From positions 1 through 46,362 of the forward strand of contig JAILEU010000007.1 of NCBI GenBank assembly GCA_024697785.1: a stretch of 46,362 nt of DNA. The letters run 5' to 3'. Below, piece after piece: positions 8,249 to 15,390 of the stretch; within the stretch, counting starts at the first letter, position 1, and every line of letters starts with the position of its first letter. Made by a program: the position numbers and the translations under genes. The stretch is from Bacteroidaceae bacterium. GTDB lineage: Bacteria; Bacteroidota; Bacteroidia; Bacteroidales; Bacteroidaceae. The notes under the pieces were generated by a model. The model had not been told where the DNA came from. It worked only from the letters and a program-made list of their open reading frames with translations, and made no database searches.

Positions 8249-9148
8249 CTATTCGAAGGAGAGATAGGGCGCGAGGCGCTGGATGTCGGCGTCGGAGAAC
8301 TCGTCGAGGAAGGAGAGTTGGCGGAGGCTGAGAATGTGGCCGTCGCGATGGCGGAGGTTCATGATAGCCCGCGCACGGTCGTAGCCGATGTAGGGGTGGT
8401 TCTTGAGGGTGGTGAGGGTAGCCGTGTTGACGTTGATGCGCTGCTGTGTGCCGGGCTCGATGGTGACCCAGTCGCCAATGTCGGGCAGATTGGGGATGTC
8501 GTTCAGCTGCGCTACGGCAACGAAACCGCCCAGCTGCCGACGGAGACGTACAATCCGGCTTGCATAGTAAGGACCGATGCCGGGGATGCGGACGAGGTCG
8601 GCGCTGTCGGCCTTGTTGAGGTCAAGGAAGGTGCCGTCGGGGAGCTTGTTTTCCATGTAGGCTTTGTATGGGCTTGGCTCGCGGGGAGGCGGCGGGACGG
8701 CAACGTCGGTGGAAGGGGCTGGTTTGACTGGATTAACTGGATAGACTGGATGGGCTGGAGGGGATGGAGAGGAAATGTCGATATAGGGGCGGAGGCGGGT
8801 GAAGGTGGCGCTGTCCATGCCGTAGATGCGGGCGAGGGCATCGGGAGTGCGGAAACGGCCGCCCGCACGGCGATACTTGACGATGTTGGAGGCAACGAAG
8901 GGCGAAAGGCCAAGGGCGCGTAGCGTGGTCGAGTCGGCGGTGTTAGGGTCGAAGGCAAAGGGAACGGCGTTTTCCCTGTTTTCTGATAATTCGGAATCTG
9001 ATGAGGATGAGGGAGTGAGTGTAGAGAGAGTGGACGACTTTCTCGGCCAAATGCTGAGGGCAATGGCCAAAACCAGAATGACGGCCAGCAGTACGAAAAT
9101 GGCGCGGCGCTCGGCTTTGGAAAAAGTTAGAAGGTCGTGGAGAAACAC
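8249..9148 (-). CDS. ComEA-like helix-hairpin-helix DNA-binding membrane protein
   Basis: A 299-residue protein with one N-terminal membrane helix (about residues 15-34, FVLLAVILVLAIALSIW) and three helix-hairpin-helix segments: DPNTADSTTLRALGLSPFVA, DLNKADSADLVRIPGIGPYY and NVNTATLTTLKNHPYIGYDR. ComEA proteins bind DNA during uptake; Bacteroidetes members of this architecture are not functionally proven. The start is GTG at 9148, as no ATG precedes the membrane segment. The linker between the first and second HhH contains a proline repeat (HPVYPVNPVKP) from an in-frame 9-bp repeat. Confidence 0.82.
   Translation of the reverse strand: MFLHDLLTFSKAERRAIFVLLAVILVLAIALSIWPRKSSTLSTLTPSSSSDSELSENRENAVPFAFDPNTADSTTLRALGLSPFVASNIVKYRRAGGRFRTPDALARIYGMDSATFTRLRPYIDISSPSPPAHPVYPVNPVKPAPSTDVAVPPPPREPSPYKAYMENKLPDGTFLDLNKADSADLVRIPGIGPYYASRIVRLRRQLGGFVAVAQLNDIPNLPDIGDWVTIEPGTQQRINVNTATLTTLKNHPYIGYDRARAIMNLRHRDGHILSLRQLSFLDEFSDADIQRLAPYLSFE
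8719..8768 (-). repeat. In-frame 9-bp degenerate repeat in the ComEA-like gene
   Basis: On the plus strand the units are GACTGGATT, AACTGGATA, GACTGGATG and GGCTGGAGG. The minus strand codes for a Pro/Val-rich linker. Confidence 0.7.
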
Positions 9149-9153
9149 TTTTT

Positions 9154-9256
9154 AATTAGGAATTAGGTATTTATAATATAAGAATATGAATTGGGGATTC
9201 ATGATATTCGGTTCATTATCTTCGGGTGGGTAATTATGAATGGGGAATTGGGGCGA
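9154..9256. repeat. AT-rich degenerate repeats upstream of the ComEA-like gene
   Basis: The 157-base gap 9149-9305 has two exact AATTAGG heptamers at 9154-9167 and later variants (GAATTGGGGATT, AATGGGGAATTGGGG). No gene is seen in it. Confidence 0.5.
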
Positions 9257-9273
9257 AAAAGAAAAAAAGTATG

Positions 9274-9281
9274 TACCTTTG
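9274..9281 (+). promoter_or_regulatory. -7 box for the VanZ gene
   Basis: TACCTTTG matches TAnnTTTG and ends 24 bases before the ATG at 9306. Confidence 0.6.
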
Positions 9282-9305
9282 CAACGGAAATAAAAAACTG
9301 GGAAG

Positions 9306-9692
9306 ATGCGTAACATTTGGACCTTCATAAAAAGATATAAATTCTCGCTGCTTGTGGTGGCGGTCATCTTGTTCCTTTCGTTCTTCAAACCTCCTCATAC
9401 GGAGTTGGACGAGATAACGAATTTCGACAAGATGGTGCATTTCGGCATGTACTTCGTGTTCAGCGGCGTGATTTGGATAGAGTATATGCACAGTCATGCA
9501 CATGCCGACTGGCGCCGGCTTGCGGTGGGGGCTGTAGTGCTGCCCGTCGTGCTGAGCGGAGGGATTGAGCTGGGGCAGGACTGCCTGACGGCCTATCGCG
9601 GCGGCGACTGGTGGGACTTTGCTTCGAACAGCACGGGTGTGCTGGTGGCGGCGGTGACAGGCTATCTCTTCCTGAGACGGCGGCGTGGATAG
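9306..9692 (+). CDS. VanZ family membrane protein
   Basis: A 128-residue membrane protein with about four hydrophobic segments (about residues 13-28, 45-58, 72-88 and 105-122). The VanZ-type pattern is visible: DKMVHFGMYFVFSG, then GIELGQDCLTAYRGGDWWDFASNSTG, which carries the conserved acidic positions. VanZ homologues are linked to teicoplanin resistance in enterococci, but in Bacteroidetes the role is unknown. The gene has its own -7 box. Its 3' end overlaps the convergent acyltransferase gene by 31 bases. Confidence 0.85.
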   Translation: MRNIWTFIKRYKFSLLVVAVILFLSFFKPPHTELDEITNFDKMVHFGMYFVFSGVIWIEYMHSHAHADWRRLAVGAVVLPVVLSGGIELGQDCLTAYRGGDWWDFASNSTGVLVAAVTGYLFLRRRRG

Positions 9693-10660
9693 AAAATCTT
9701 GTTGTTGACAAAACGGTGTTTCCACTCGGGCTTCTCCTTGATGAAGGAGGCGATGTGGCGGATGATTTTGTCTTCGTGCATGGCGTTGACGTCGATGAGG
9801 ATGCCCGTCTCCTCGACGTCGCCGAAGTCGTCGTTGATGGCGGTGCCGAACTCAAGCATGGTGGGCGAGAGGTTCATGTATGCGTTGACGAGGGGCGGAA
9901 TGTTGCAACCGAGCCGGCGCACAGCGGCATTGAGCAGCCGGTAGTCGGCCTTGAAGTCGTCCTCGGTGAGGACGACATCGAGCTCCTCGGCCGGATGCTC
10001 GATGAGCAGCGGGTGGTGGGGCGTGACGAGCTGGCGGCGGTCGCCGAAATGCTTGTCGAGAAAGTGGAGAATGAGGTCGCGGGCGTAGCGGTTGTAAGAG
10101 GGGTACATGGTCATCTTGCCGAAGAAATACTGGGCATCGGGGAGGATGACCATGAGTGCACCGAGACCGTCGAAGAGGTTGTCGAGGGCGAAGAGGCCTT
10201 TGGTGTCGCTGCGTGACGACTGGTACTCGACGGCGACAAACGAGCGGCCCAGCTCGATGGTGCGGGGCAGGTAGGTCTGCTTGAACTCGTCGGAGAAGTG
10301 GAAGAGGTGGCTGGTGGCGAGGATGGGCTGCCCCTCGGCATCGAAACGAATGTCGGGGCCATAGATGTAGCGGTAGCCGCCGATGATCTCCTGTGCGTCG
10401 GGGTTCCAGACGACGAGCTGGCGGCAGGGGTTCTCCATGGTGTCGAAGCTGTCGATGTCGGCGCTGAGGCCTGTGCCTCCGCCGCCTTCACGGAAGGCTA
10501 TCTCGCGCAGGCGGCCAATCTCCTGCATGACGTTGGGGCTGTCGTGGGCGGTGCAGATGTAGAGGATGTTGCCGCCGCGGTTGGTGTTGCGCAGCCGTTT
10601 TTGTTCGGTGAGCTCGCCGATGAGCAGCTCGCGGGGAATGGGGTCGATGATTTTTTCCAT
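9662..10660 (-). CDS. glsB: GNAT-fold N-acyltransferase, probable glycine lipid synthase subunit GlsB
   Basis: A 332-residue OlsB/hemolysin-like acyltransferase. From family knowledge, the Bacteroides homologue GlsB N-acylates glycine with a 3-hydroxy fatty acid, giving a commendamide-type product that GlsA then O-acylates to the glycine lipid. Seen here: an acyltransferase core with REIAFREGGGGTG, QLVVWNPDAQEIIGGYR, ELGRSFVAVEYQ and GLFALDNLFDGL, without signal peptide or membrane helix. It follows the PlsC-type gene by only 6 bases on the same strand, which is the expected pairing. A plain GNAT-family hemolysin-like annotation is the fallback. Confidence 0.75.
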   Translation of the reverse strand: MEKIIDPIPRELLIGELTEQKRLRNTNRGGNILYICTAHDSPNVMQEIGRLREIAFREGGGGTGLSADIDSFDTMENPCRQLVVWNPDAQEIIGGYRYIYGPDIRFDAEGQPILATSHLFHFSDEFKQTYLPRTIELGRSFVAVEYQSSRSDTKGLFALDNLFDGLGALMVILPDAQYFFGKMTMYPSYNRYARDLILHFLDKHFGDRRQLVTPHHPLLIEHPAEELDVVLTEDDFKADYRLLNAAVRRLGCNIPPLVNAYMNLSPTMLEFGTAINDDFGDVEETGILIDVNAMHEDKIIRHIASFIKEKPEWKHRFVNNKIFYPRRRLRKR

Positions 10661-10666
10661 AGGGCG

Positions 10667-11494
10667 TCAGCGGGTGGGGGCGAGGCTATAGACGATATCC
10701 TGCACGAAGGCAGCCCATTCGGCAGGCTTGCGCGACTTGTCGAACGACTGCCAGGGGATGGGCTTGCCGATGTAGATGCGGAAGGTCTTGCCGCGATGGC
10801 GGAAGAGCTCGTCGGCTAGGTAGAGCATGGCGACGTTGAACTTGATGTGGAAGAACTTGCAGAGGTTGGCAATGCGGTAGAAACGGTTTGAGTTGCGCCC
10901 CTCGAAGTAGATGGGCACGACGTCACGCTGGTACTGTATGCTTTTCTGTACGAAGGTCTTCTTCCACGGCAGGTCGCGGATGACGCCCTTTCGTTTGCGT
11001 GAGCACAGTTGGGCGGGGAACATGATGACCTGCTCGTCGCTGCTGAAGATGGCATCGACCTGCTGGGGCATGTTGCGCGCCTGTCCGCCCATCTGGTTAA
11101 CGGGCACGCAGAGGGGCGCGAGCGGGGGCAGGGCCATGAGGAAGCTGTTGACGAGGTAGCGGATGCGGTCGTCGTAGTGGTCAGCAATGATGCGTCCGAT
11201 GGCCACGCCGTCGGGGCCGCCCAGCGGGTGGTTGCTGACGAAGGTGTAGAGACCGCCTTTCGGTGGAAGGTTTTCCTCACCATGCACGTCGAGGGTGATG
11301 TCGAGGTATTCAAGTGTGTTGCGCAGGAAGTCGGCACCCTCCATGCCCGGGTATTTCGAGAAGAAGTCGTTGAAATCGTCTTCGTGGAGTATCTTGCGAA
11401 GGTAGCGCAGCAGCGGAGGCCAGATTTTGGCGTCGCCTATACGGCTGCGGATAATCTTCTCGACGTTGATGACTTTAGGTACATTTTCTGCCAT
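10667..11494 (-). CDS. glsA: PlsC-type acyltransferase, probable glycine lipid synthase subunit GlsA
   Basis: A 275-residue 1-acyl-glycerol-3-phosphate acyltransferase-like protein. The catalytic HX4D box is in SNHPLGGPDG (about residue 97), and the later substrate motif region is VIMFPAQLCSRK. The role by homology is O-acylation of the N-acyl glycine made by the adjacent GlsB. The start is the ATG giving MAENVPKVINVEK; the open frame upstream (about 69 codons) is intergenic-looking and contains the promoter. It is first in a two-gene operon with glsB. Confidence 0.75.
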   Translation of the reverse strand: MAENVPKVINVEKIIRSRIGDAKIWPPLLRYLRKILHEDDFNDFFSKYPGMEGADFLRNTLEYLDITLDVHGEENLPPKGGLYTFVSNHPLGGPDGVAIGRIIADHYDDRIRYLVNSFLMALPPLAPLCVPVNQMGGQARNMPQQVDAIFSSDEQVIMFPAQLCSRKRKGVIRDLPWKKTFVQKSIQYQRDVVPIYFEGRNSNRFYRIANLCKFFHIKFNVAMLYLADELFRHRGKTFRIYIGKPIPWQSFDKSRKPAEWAAFVQDIVYSLAPTR

Positions 11495-11525
11495 AGCTCT
11501 GGTGATACTTTCATGCTTTATTCGG

Positions 11526-11533
11526 CAAAAATA
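11526..11533 (-). promoter_or_regulatory. -7 box for glsA-glsB
   Basis: On the minus strand TATTTTTG lies about 31 bases upstream of the glsA ATG. Confidence 0.55.
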
Positions 11534-11610
11534 GACACAATTTTTAACAAAACGAACGTTTCGTCTTATTTTTCTTGTGAAAAACCGCGATTTTTTATCT
11601 TTACCCCCGT

Positions 11611-11925
11611 TTATTCGAGGTAAAACAGCTCGGGCAGGGGGATGGAGACGGGGCTGTTGTCGGAGTTGACTTCCATGATGTCGGCCATGTAGTCCCACCA
11701 CTTCTGTACGACGGGGTTGTCGCCCTGGTCCTGCGAGCCTTTGTCGCCCTCAACCTTCTGCACGGCAAAGAGCGTACCCGTCTCTTTGTCCCAGAAAATG
11801 CTGTAGTCGCTGACGCCACTTTCCTTCAGAAGGGCTTTCATCTCGGGCCAGAGGGCGGCGTGGCGGCGTTGGTACTCTTCTTCGAAGCCCGGTTTCAGGT
11901 GCATCTTGAATGCTTCTCTTTTCAT
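11611..11925 (-). CDS. rhaM: L-rhamnose mutarotase
   Basis: Interconverts alpha and beta anomers of L-rhamnose so that isomerase can use the released sugar. The 104-residue length is normal. The N-terminal MKREAFKMHLKPG and EEYQRRHAALWPEM match RhaM, with the expected catalytic histidine at position 22. WWDYMADIMEVNSDNSPVSI near the C-terminus is the other family hallmark. It begins 36 bases after the PL11 lyase stop on the same strand, so the two are probably co-transcribed, coupling pectin cleavage to rhamnose use. Confidence 0.93.
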   Translation of the reverse strand: MKREAFKMHLKPGFEEEYQRRHAALWPEMKALLKESGVSDYSIFWDKETGTLFAVQKVEGDKGSQDQGDNPVVQKWWDYMADIMEVNSDNSPVSIPLPELFYLE

Positions 11926-11961
11926 GTGCGTATATATATTTAATAAGGTATGTCGAGGGGG

Positions 11962-13827
11962 TTACTCCATGTCCGGCCCGAAGTAGAAGCCGGGCTGGGT
12001 GGGCTGGTTGTAGGCCACGTTCTGCGTGGCAACGCTGATGCGATAGACGGGGTCGTCCATGAAGGTGACGAAACGGCGGTTGGTGGGGATGGTGGAGACG
12101 TAGAGGCGGAGGGCCTGACTGTCGCGTGTGCGTAGCAGCACCTCCTCGCGCCAGTCGCCCAACAGGTCGGCGGCGAGGCAGGGGTTGGCCTTTGTGCTGT
12201 TGTTGCTGGCCACGCCCTCGGGCTGGAAGATGACGTCGCAGCGTTGCTCGTCCCAGTTGTACTTGGCGATGCGGGTGCCGTCGAGCAGTTCGCGCAGCAA
12301 GTCGCCGTCCCACCATACGGCCATGTTGGTTGATAGGCCGCGGACATGCTCGGCGATGAGCTCGCCGCGGATGTTGCGTATGCCGCCTGTTGATCCGCTC
12401 CACATCTCCACGCCTGGCGAGGTGGGGTCGATGTCGGCGGCCATGCAGCGGCCGATGTCATCGGGGTGGGGGTAGCGGAAGAGTGTCTCGCCTGTTGCGG
12501 CGTCGCGGAACGTGGAGCCGTTGCCACCCGTCTCATGACATTGCCACACCTGCAGTCGTGTCTCGCCGGGGAAGAAGGCGGTGAGGTGAAGGGCGTCACC
12601 GTGGCCGAGACCGGTGGAGTAGAGGCCGGTGCCGTCGTTGTTGATGGTGCACGAGCCGTAGATGATTTCGTCGCAGCCGTCGTTGTCGATGTCGGCCACG
12701 CGCAGGTTGTGGTTGCCCTGTCCGGCATAGGCCTCGCATGCCTCGTCGTTAGAGTCGAACACCCAGCGCTGGCTGAGCGTATGACCGTCCCAGTCGAAGG
12801 CGGCGAGGACGGTGCGGGTGTAATAGCCGCGACACATCACCACGCTGGGGTGCTGTCCGTCCAGATAGGCTATGCAGGCCAGGAAGCGGTCGCTGCGATT
12901 GGCATTGGTGTCACCCCAGCCGGCGAGGTCGCCGCGCGGGGGAATGTAGGGGACGGTGTGGAGCGCTGCGCCCGTCAGGCCGCTGAAGACGGTGAGGTAT
13001 TCGTTGCCCGAGAGGATGCGACCCTGTCGTGGGGGCGTGCGGCGACGGCCCACGGCTACGGTGTCGCCGGCATAGCGGTAGTCGGCATAGGGGTCGCCGA
13101 TGACGGTGCCCTGTCCGTCGATGGTGCCGTCGGACGTACGCATGGTCACCTCTGCTCGTCCGTCACCATCGAGGTCAAAGACCATGAACTGGGTGTAGTG
13201 GGCGCCGGCGCGAATGTTCGGTCCGAGGTCGATGCGCCACAGCCGCTCGCCGCTCAGCCGGTAACCGTCGATGAGCACGTTGCCCGTGTAGCCGTCGTGG
13301 GCATTGTCGTGGGCGTTGGTGGGCTCCCACTTGAGGATGATTTCGTACTCTCCGTCACCATCGACGTCGCTGACTGAGGCGTCGTTGGCTGTGTACTCGT
13401 AGCGGTCGCCTGCAGGGGTGATACCTCCGTCAGGCTTATAGAGGGGAATGTCGATGTAGCCTATGGGGGCATCGGCGGGCAGGGTGTAGATACCCGTCCC
13501 TGTCTCCAGCTCCTTCTTCCTAACGACGGGGCGCACCTCGTAGGTGGCTGCCGAGGTCGAGGCGTTGTCGTGGGTAAGGAAGGTGGCCGCCGTGAGCGGA
13601 CTTTTGGTGAGCAGCTGGCCGTCGCGATAGACGTTGAAGGCCGTCTCCGCCGCATCGGTAGGCAGCAGACGCCAGCTGACAGCCACGTGGCTGCTGTCCT
13701 GACGGATGGCGACAAGCCCGCGCCCGAGCTTCTCCTTCTGCAGGGTGGAGGCATAGTCCGGCTGGGCAAGGGACGGCGCGGGCACAAGCAGGACGCTGAG
13801 GAAGAGAACGAAAAAACGGGCGTTCAT
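11962..13827 (-). CDS. Rhamnogalacturonan lyase, PL11 family
   Basis: A 621-residue secreted lyase that cuts the rhamnose-galacturonate backbone of rhamnogalacturonan I by beta-elimination. The signal peptide MNARFFVLFLSVLLVPAPSLAQ sets the start at 13827; the frame open upstream has no support. After an N-terminal FN3-like domain (SSHVAVSWRLLPTDAAETAFNVY) comes an eight-bladed propeller with repeated calcium-binding loops: DVDGDGEYEI, DLDGDGRAEV and DIDNDGCDEI. Segments such as KWEPTNAHDNAHDGYTGN and GYYTRTVLAAFDWDG are typical of PL11 (YesW/YesX). It lies upstream of rhaM and back-to-back with a GH105 gene. Confidence 0.93.
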   Translation of the reverse strand: MNARFFVLFLSVLLVPAPSLAQPDYASTLQKEKLGRGLVAIRQDSSHVAVSWRLLPTDAAETAFNVYRDGQLLTKSPLTAATFLTHDNASTSAATYEVRPVVRKKELETGTGIYTLPADAPIGYIDIPLYKPDGGITPAGDRYEYTANDASVSDVDGDGEYEIILKWEPTNAHDNAHDGYTGNVLIDGYRLSGERLWRIDLGPNIRAGAHYTQFMVFDLDGDGRAEVTMRTSDGTIDGQGTVIGDPYADYRYAGDTVAVGRRRTPPRQGRILSGNEYLTVFSGLTGAALHTVPYIPPRGDLAGWGDTNANRSDRFLACIAYLDGQHPSVVMCRGYYTRTVLAAFDWDGHTLSQRWVFDSNDEACEAYAGQGNHNLRVADIDNDGCDEIIYGSCTINNDGTGLYSTGLGHGDALHLTAFFPGETRLQVWQCHETGGNGSTFRDAATGETLFRYPHPDDIGRCMAADIDPTSPGVEMWSGSTGGIRNIRGELIAEHVRGLSTNMAVWWDGDLLRELLDGTRIAKYNWDEQRCDVIFQPEGVASNNSTKANPCLAADLLGDWREEVLLRTRDSQALRLYVSTIPTNRRFVTFMDDPVYRISVATQNVAYNQPTQPGFYFGPDME

Positions 13828-13851
13828 AGAGCAAACGGAATTATTTTTGCC

Positions 13852-13859
13852 CAAAAGTA
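13852..13859 (-). promoter_or_regulatory. -7 box for the PL11-rhaM operon
   Basis: On the minus strand TACTTTTG is 25 bases upstream of the PL11 ATG, in the 107-base divergent region shared with the GH105 gene. Confidence 0.5.
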
Positions 13860-13902
13860 GGAATAATCGGGACGATATGCAAGGAAAAAGAGAAAAAAAC
13901 AT

Positions 13903-13910
13903 TATCTTTG
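13903..13910 (+). promoter_or_regulatory. -7 box for the GH105 gene
   Basis: TATCTTTG is 24 bases upstream of the ATG at 13935, a good match to TAnnTTTG. Confidence 0.6.
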
Positions 13911-13934
13911 CCGAAAACATTCCATTGACGACCC

Positions 13935-15101
13935 ATGAAACGAATTCCTCCCCTGCTAATTTTCGGCCTGTTGTGGCTCACCCTCCCTGCGCAGACGCTG
14001 CCCTCGCAGCGCGAGATCCTCGGCAAACTGCTGCTCGTCAACGACTACTTCATGAAGTCTGTGCCCGACCCCGGGGCGCCCACCTTCGGAGGCGGCAAGG
14101 AGCGCACCAGCAACCTCTGGACGCGTGCCGTCTATTACGAAGGCCTAATGGCCCTGCAGGGCATCTATCCCGACGAACGTTTCTTCGACTATACGATGGC
14201 CTGGGGCAATGCCCACCAGTGGCGTCCGCGCGGTACGGACACCACCCATAACGCCGACAACCAGTGTTGCTTCCAGACCTACTTAGACATGTACGAGCTG
14301 ACGCACGATTCGCGCATGATGACGCACGTCAAGCTTACGCTTGATGCCTGCGTCCGCGACCCGCAGGTGCACGACTGGTGGTGGATTGATGCCATCCAGA
14401 TGGCGATGCCCGCCTATGCGAAGATGGGACGCATCACGGGCGACGCCCGTTACTGGGACAAGATGATGGCTTGCTATCGCTACACCCGCAACGTGCACGG
14501 CGGCGCAGGCATGTACAATCAGGAGGACGCCCTCTGGTGGCGCGACCACGATTACGATTCCCCCTACGCCGAACCCAACGGCGAGGACTGCTACTGGAGC
14601 CGCGGCAACGGGTGGGTGATGGCCGCCCTGGTGCGCGTGATGGACGAGCTGCCCGAGAAACACCCTTATTATAAGGAGTGCCTGCGCGATTTCCGCGCCA
14701 TGTGCCGCGCGTTGAAAGACGCTCAGCGCGAGGATGGCTTTTGGAACGCCAGCCTCCACGACCCCACCCACTACGGAGGTAAGGAGACCACCGGCACGTC
14801 GCTTTTCATCTACGGCATGGCGTGGGGCATCCGCAAGGGCTGGCTGAAGGAGAAGGAATATTTGCCTGTCGTCAGCCGCGCGTGGAACGCCATTGTCACC
14901 GATTCCGTGCATGCCAATGGTTTCCTCGGCTACGTCCAGGGTACGGGCAAAGATCCCTCAGCGGGGCAGCCCGTCACCTACGACTCCGTGCCTGACTTCG
15001 AGGACTACGGCACCGGCTGCTTCCTCCTCGCTGGCAGCGAACTCTACCGTCTCCGTGCCGACGTCGTCCCCTTCGAGCAGCTCCCCCGCCACGTGAGGTG
15101 A
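13935..15101 (+). CDS. Unsaturated rhamnogalacturonyl hydrolase, GH105
   Basis: A 388-residue exported enzyme, with the signal peptide cut near LPAQ (about residue 20). GH105 enzymes of the YteR/YesR type hydrolyse the unsaturated uronic acid left at the non-reducing end by rhamnogalacturonan lyases. The (alpha/alpha)6-barrel signatures are clear: SNLWTRAVYYEGLMAL, DNQCCFQTYLDMYEL and DWWWIDAIQMAMPAYAKMG (the Asp being the expected catalytic residue), then GNGWVMAALVRVMDELP and KETTGTSLFIYGMAWGI. It is divergent from the PL11 lyase, its natural upstream partner. Confidence 0.92.
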   Translation: MKRIPPLLIFGLLWLTLPAQTLPSQREILGKLLLVNDYFMKSVPDPGAPTFGGGKERTSNLWTRAVYYEGLMALQGIYPDERFFDYTMAWGNAHQWRPRGTDTTHNADNQCCFQTYLDMYELTHDSRMMTHVKLTLDACVRDPQVHDWWWIDAIQMAMPAYAKMGRITGDARYWDKMMACYRYTRNVHGGAGMYNQEDALWWRDHDYDSPYAEPNGEDCYWSRGNGWVMAALVRVMDELPEKHPYYKECLRDFRAMCRALKDAQREDGFWNASLHDPTHYGGKETTGTSLFIYGMAWGIRKGWLKEKEYLPVVSRAWNAIVTDSVHANGFLGYVQGTGKDPSAGQPVTYDSVPDFEDYGTGCFLLAGSELYRLRADVVPFEQLPRHVR

Positions 15102-15133
15102 CAGCCTTTTCTTTTTCGTGGAATTCAAACGAG

Positions 15134-15204
15134 GTTTATAAACAGGGGCCGCGTTTATATAAACACGGCCCCTGTTTATATAAACGCGGCCCCTGTTTAT
15201 AAAT
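15134..15204. repeat. Interleaved palindromes (GTTTATATAAAC and GGGGCCG/CGGCCCC)
   Basis: Copies of the palindrome GTTTATAAAC or GTTTATATAAAC alternate with AGGGGCCGC, ACGGCCCCT and GCGGCCCCT. The first and second GC blocks are inverted, giving a near-perfect 28-base hairpin with a GTTTATATAAAC core. It lies in the 288-base gap 15102-15389 between converging genes. Confidence 0.8.
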
Positions 15205-15249
15205 ATAGTCAAACGTCGGAAAAACGATGTCTGTTATAGCGAAAGAGAT

Positions 15250-15272
15250 TAAAGCCTAAAGGCCTTTTCTCC
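15250..15272 (+). terminator. Possible terminator downstream of the GH105 gene
   Basis: AAAGCCT, AA, AGGCCTTTT forms a short hairpin with one bulge and a small T-run. It is weak and could equally be part of the repeat-rich spacer. Confidence 0.3.
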
Positions 15273-15374
15273 AAACATTCTTCCAGCGAATGGTGTTTTT
15301 AGTATCTCGGCCTCTTTGCCTGCTGTGTCGTCGCCTTTCAGAAAATGACAGAACCAGGCAGCCTGATTTTATGT

Positions 15375-15390
15375 GCCACCCCTTTGTGGC
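15375..15390 (-). terminator. Possible hairpin at the S41 protease stop
   Basis: GCCAC, a six-base loop, then GTGGC, abutting the stop codon at 15390-15392 on the minus strand. Short, and no strong U-tract follows. Confidence 0.25.

Noticed and set aside
13828-13920. A longer PL11 N-terminus starting at 13920
   Set aside because: It runs through the divergent promoter region and would bury the signal peptide that begins at 13827.
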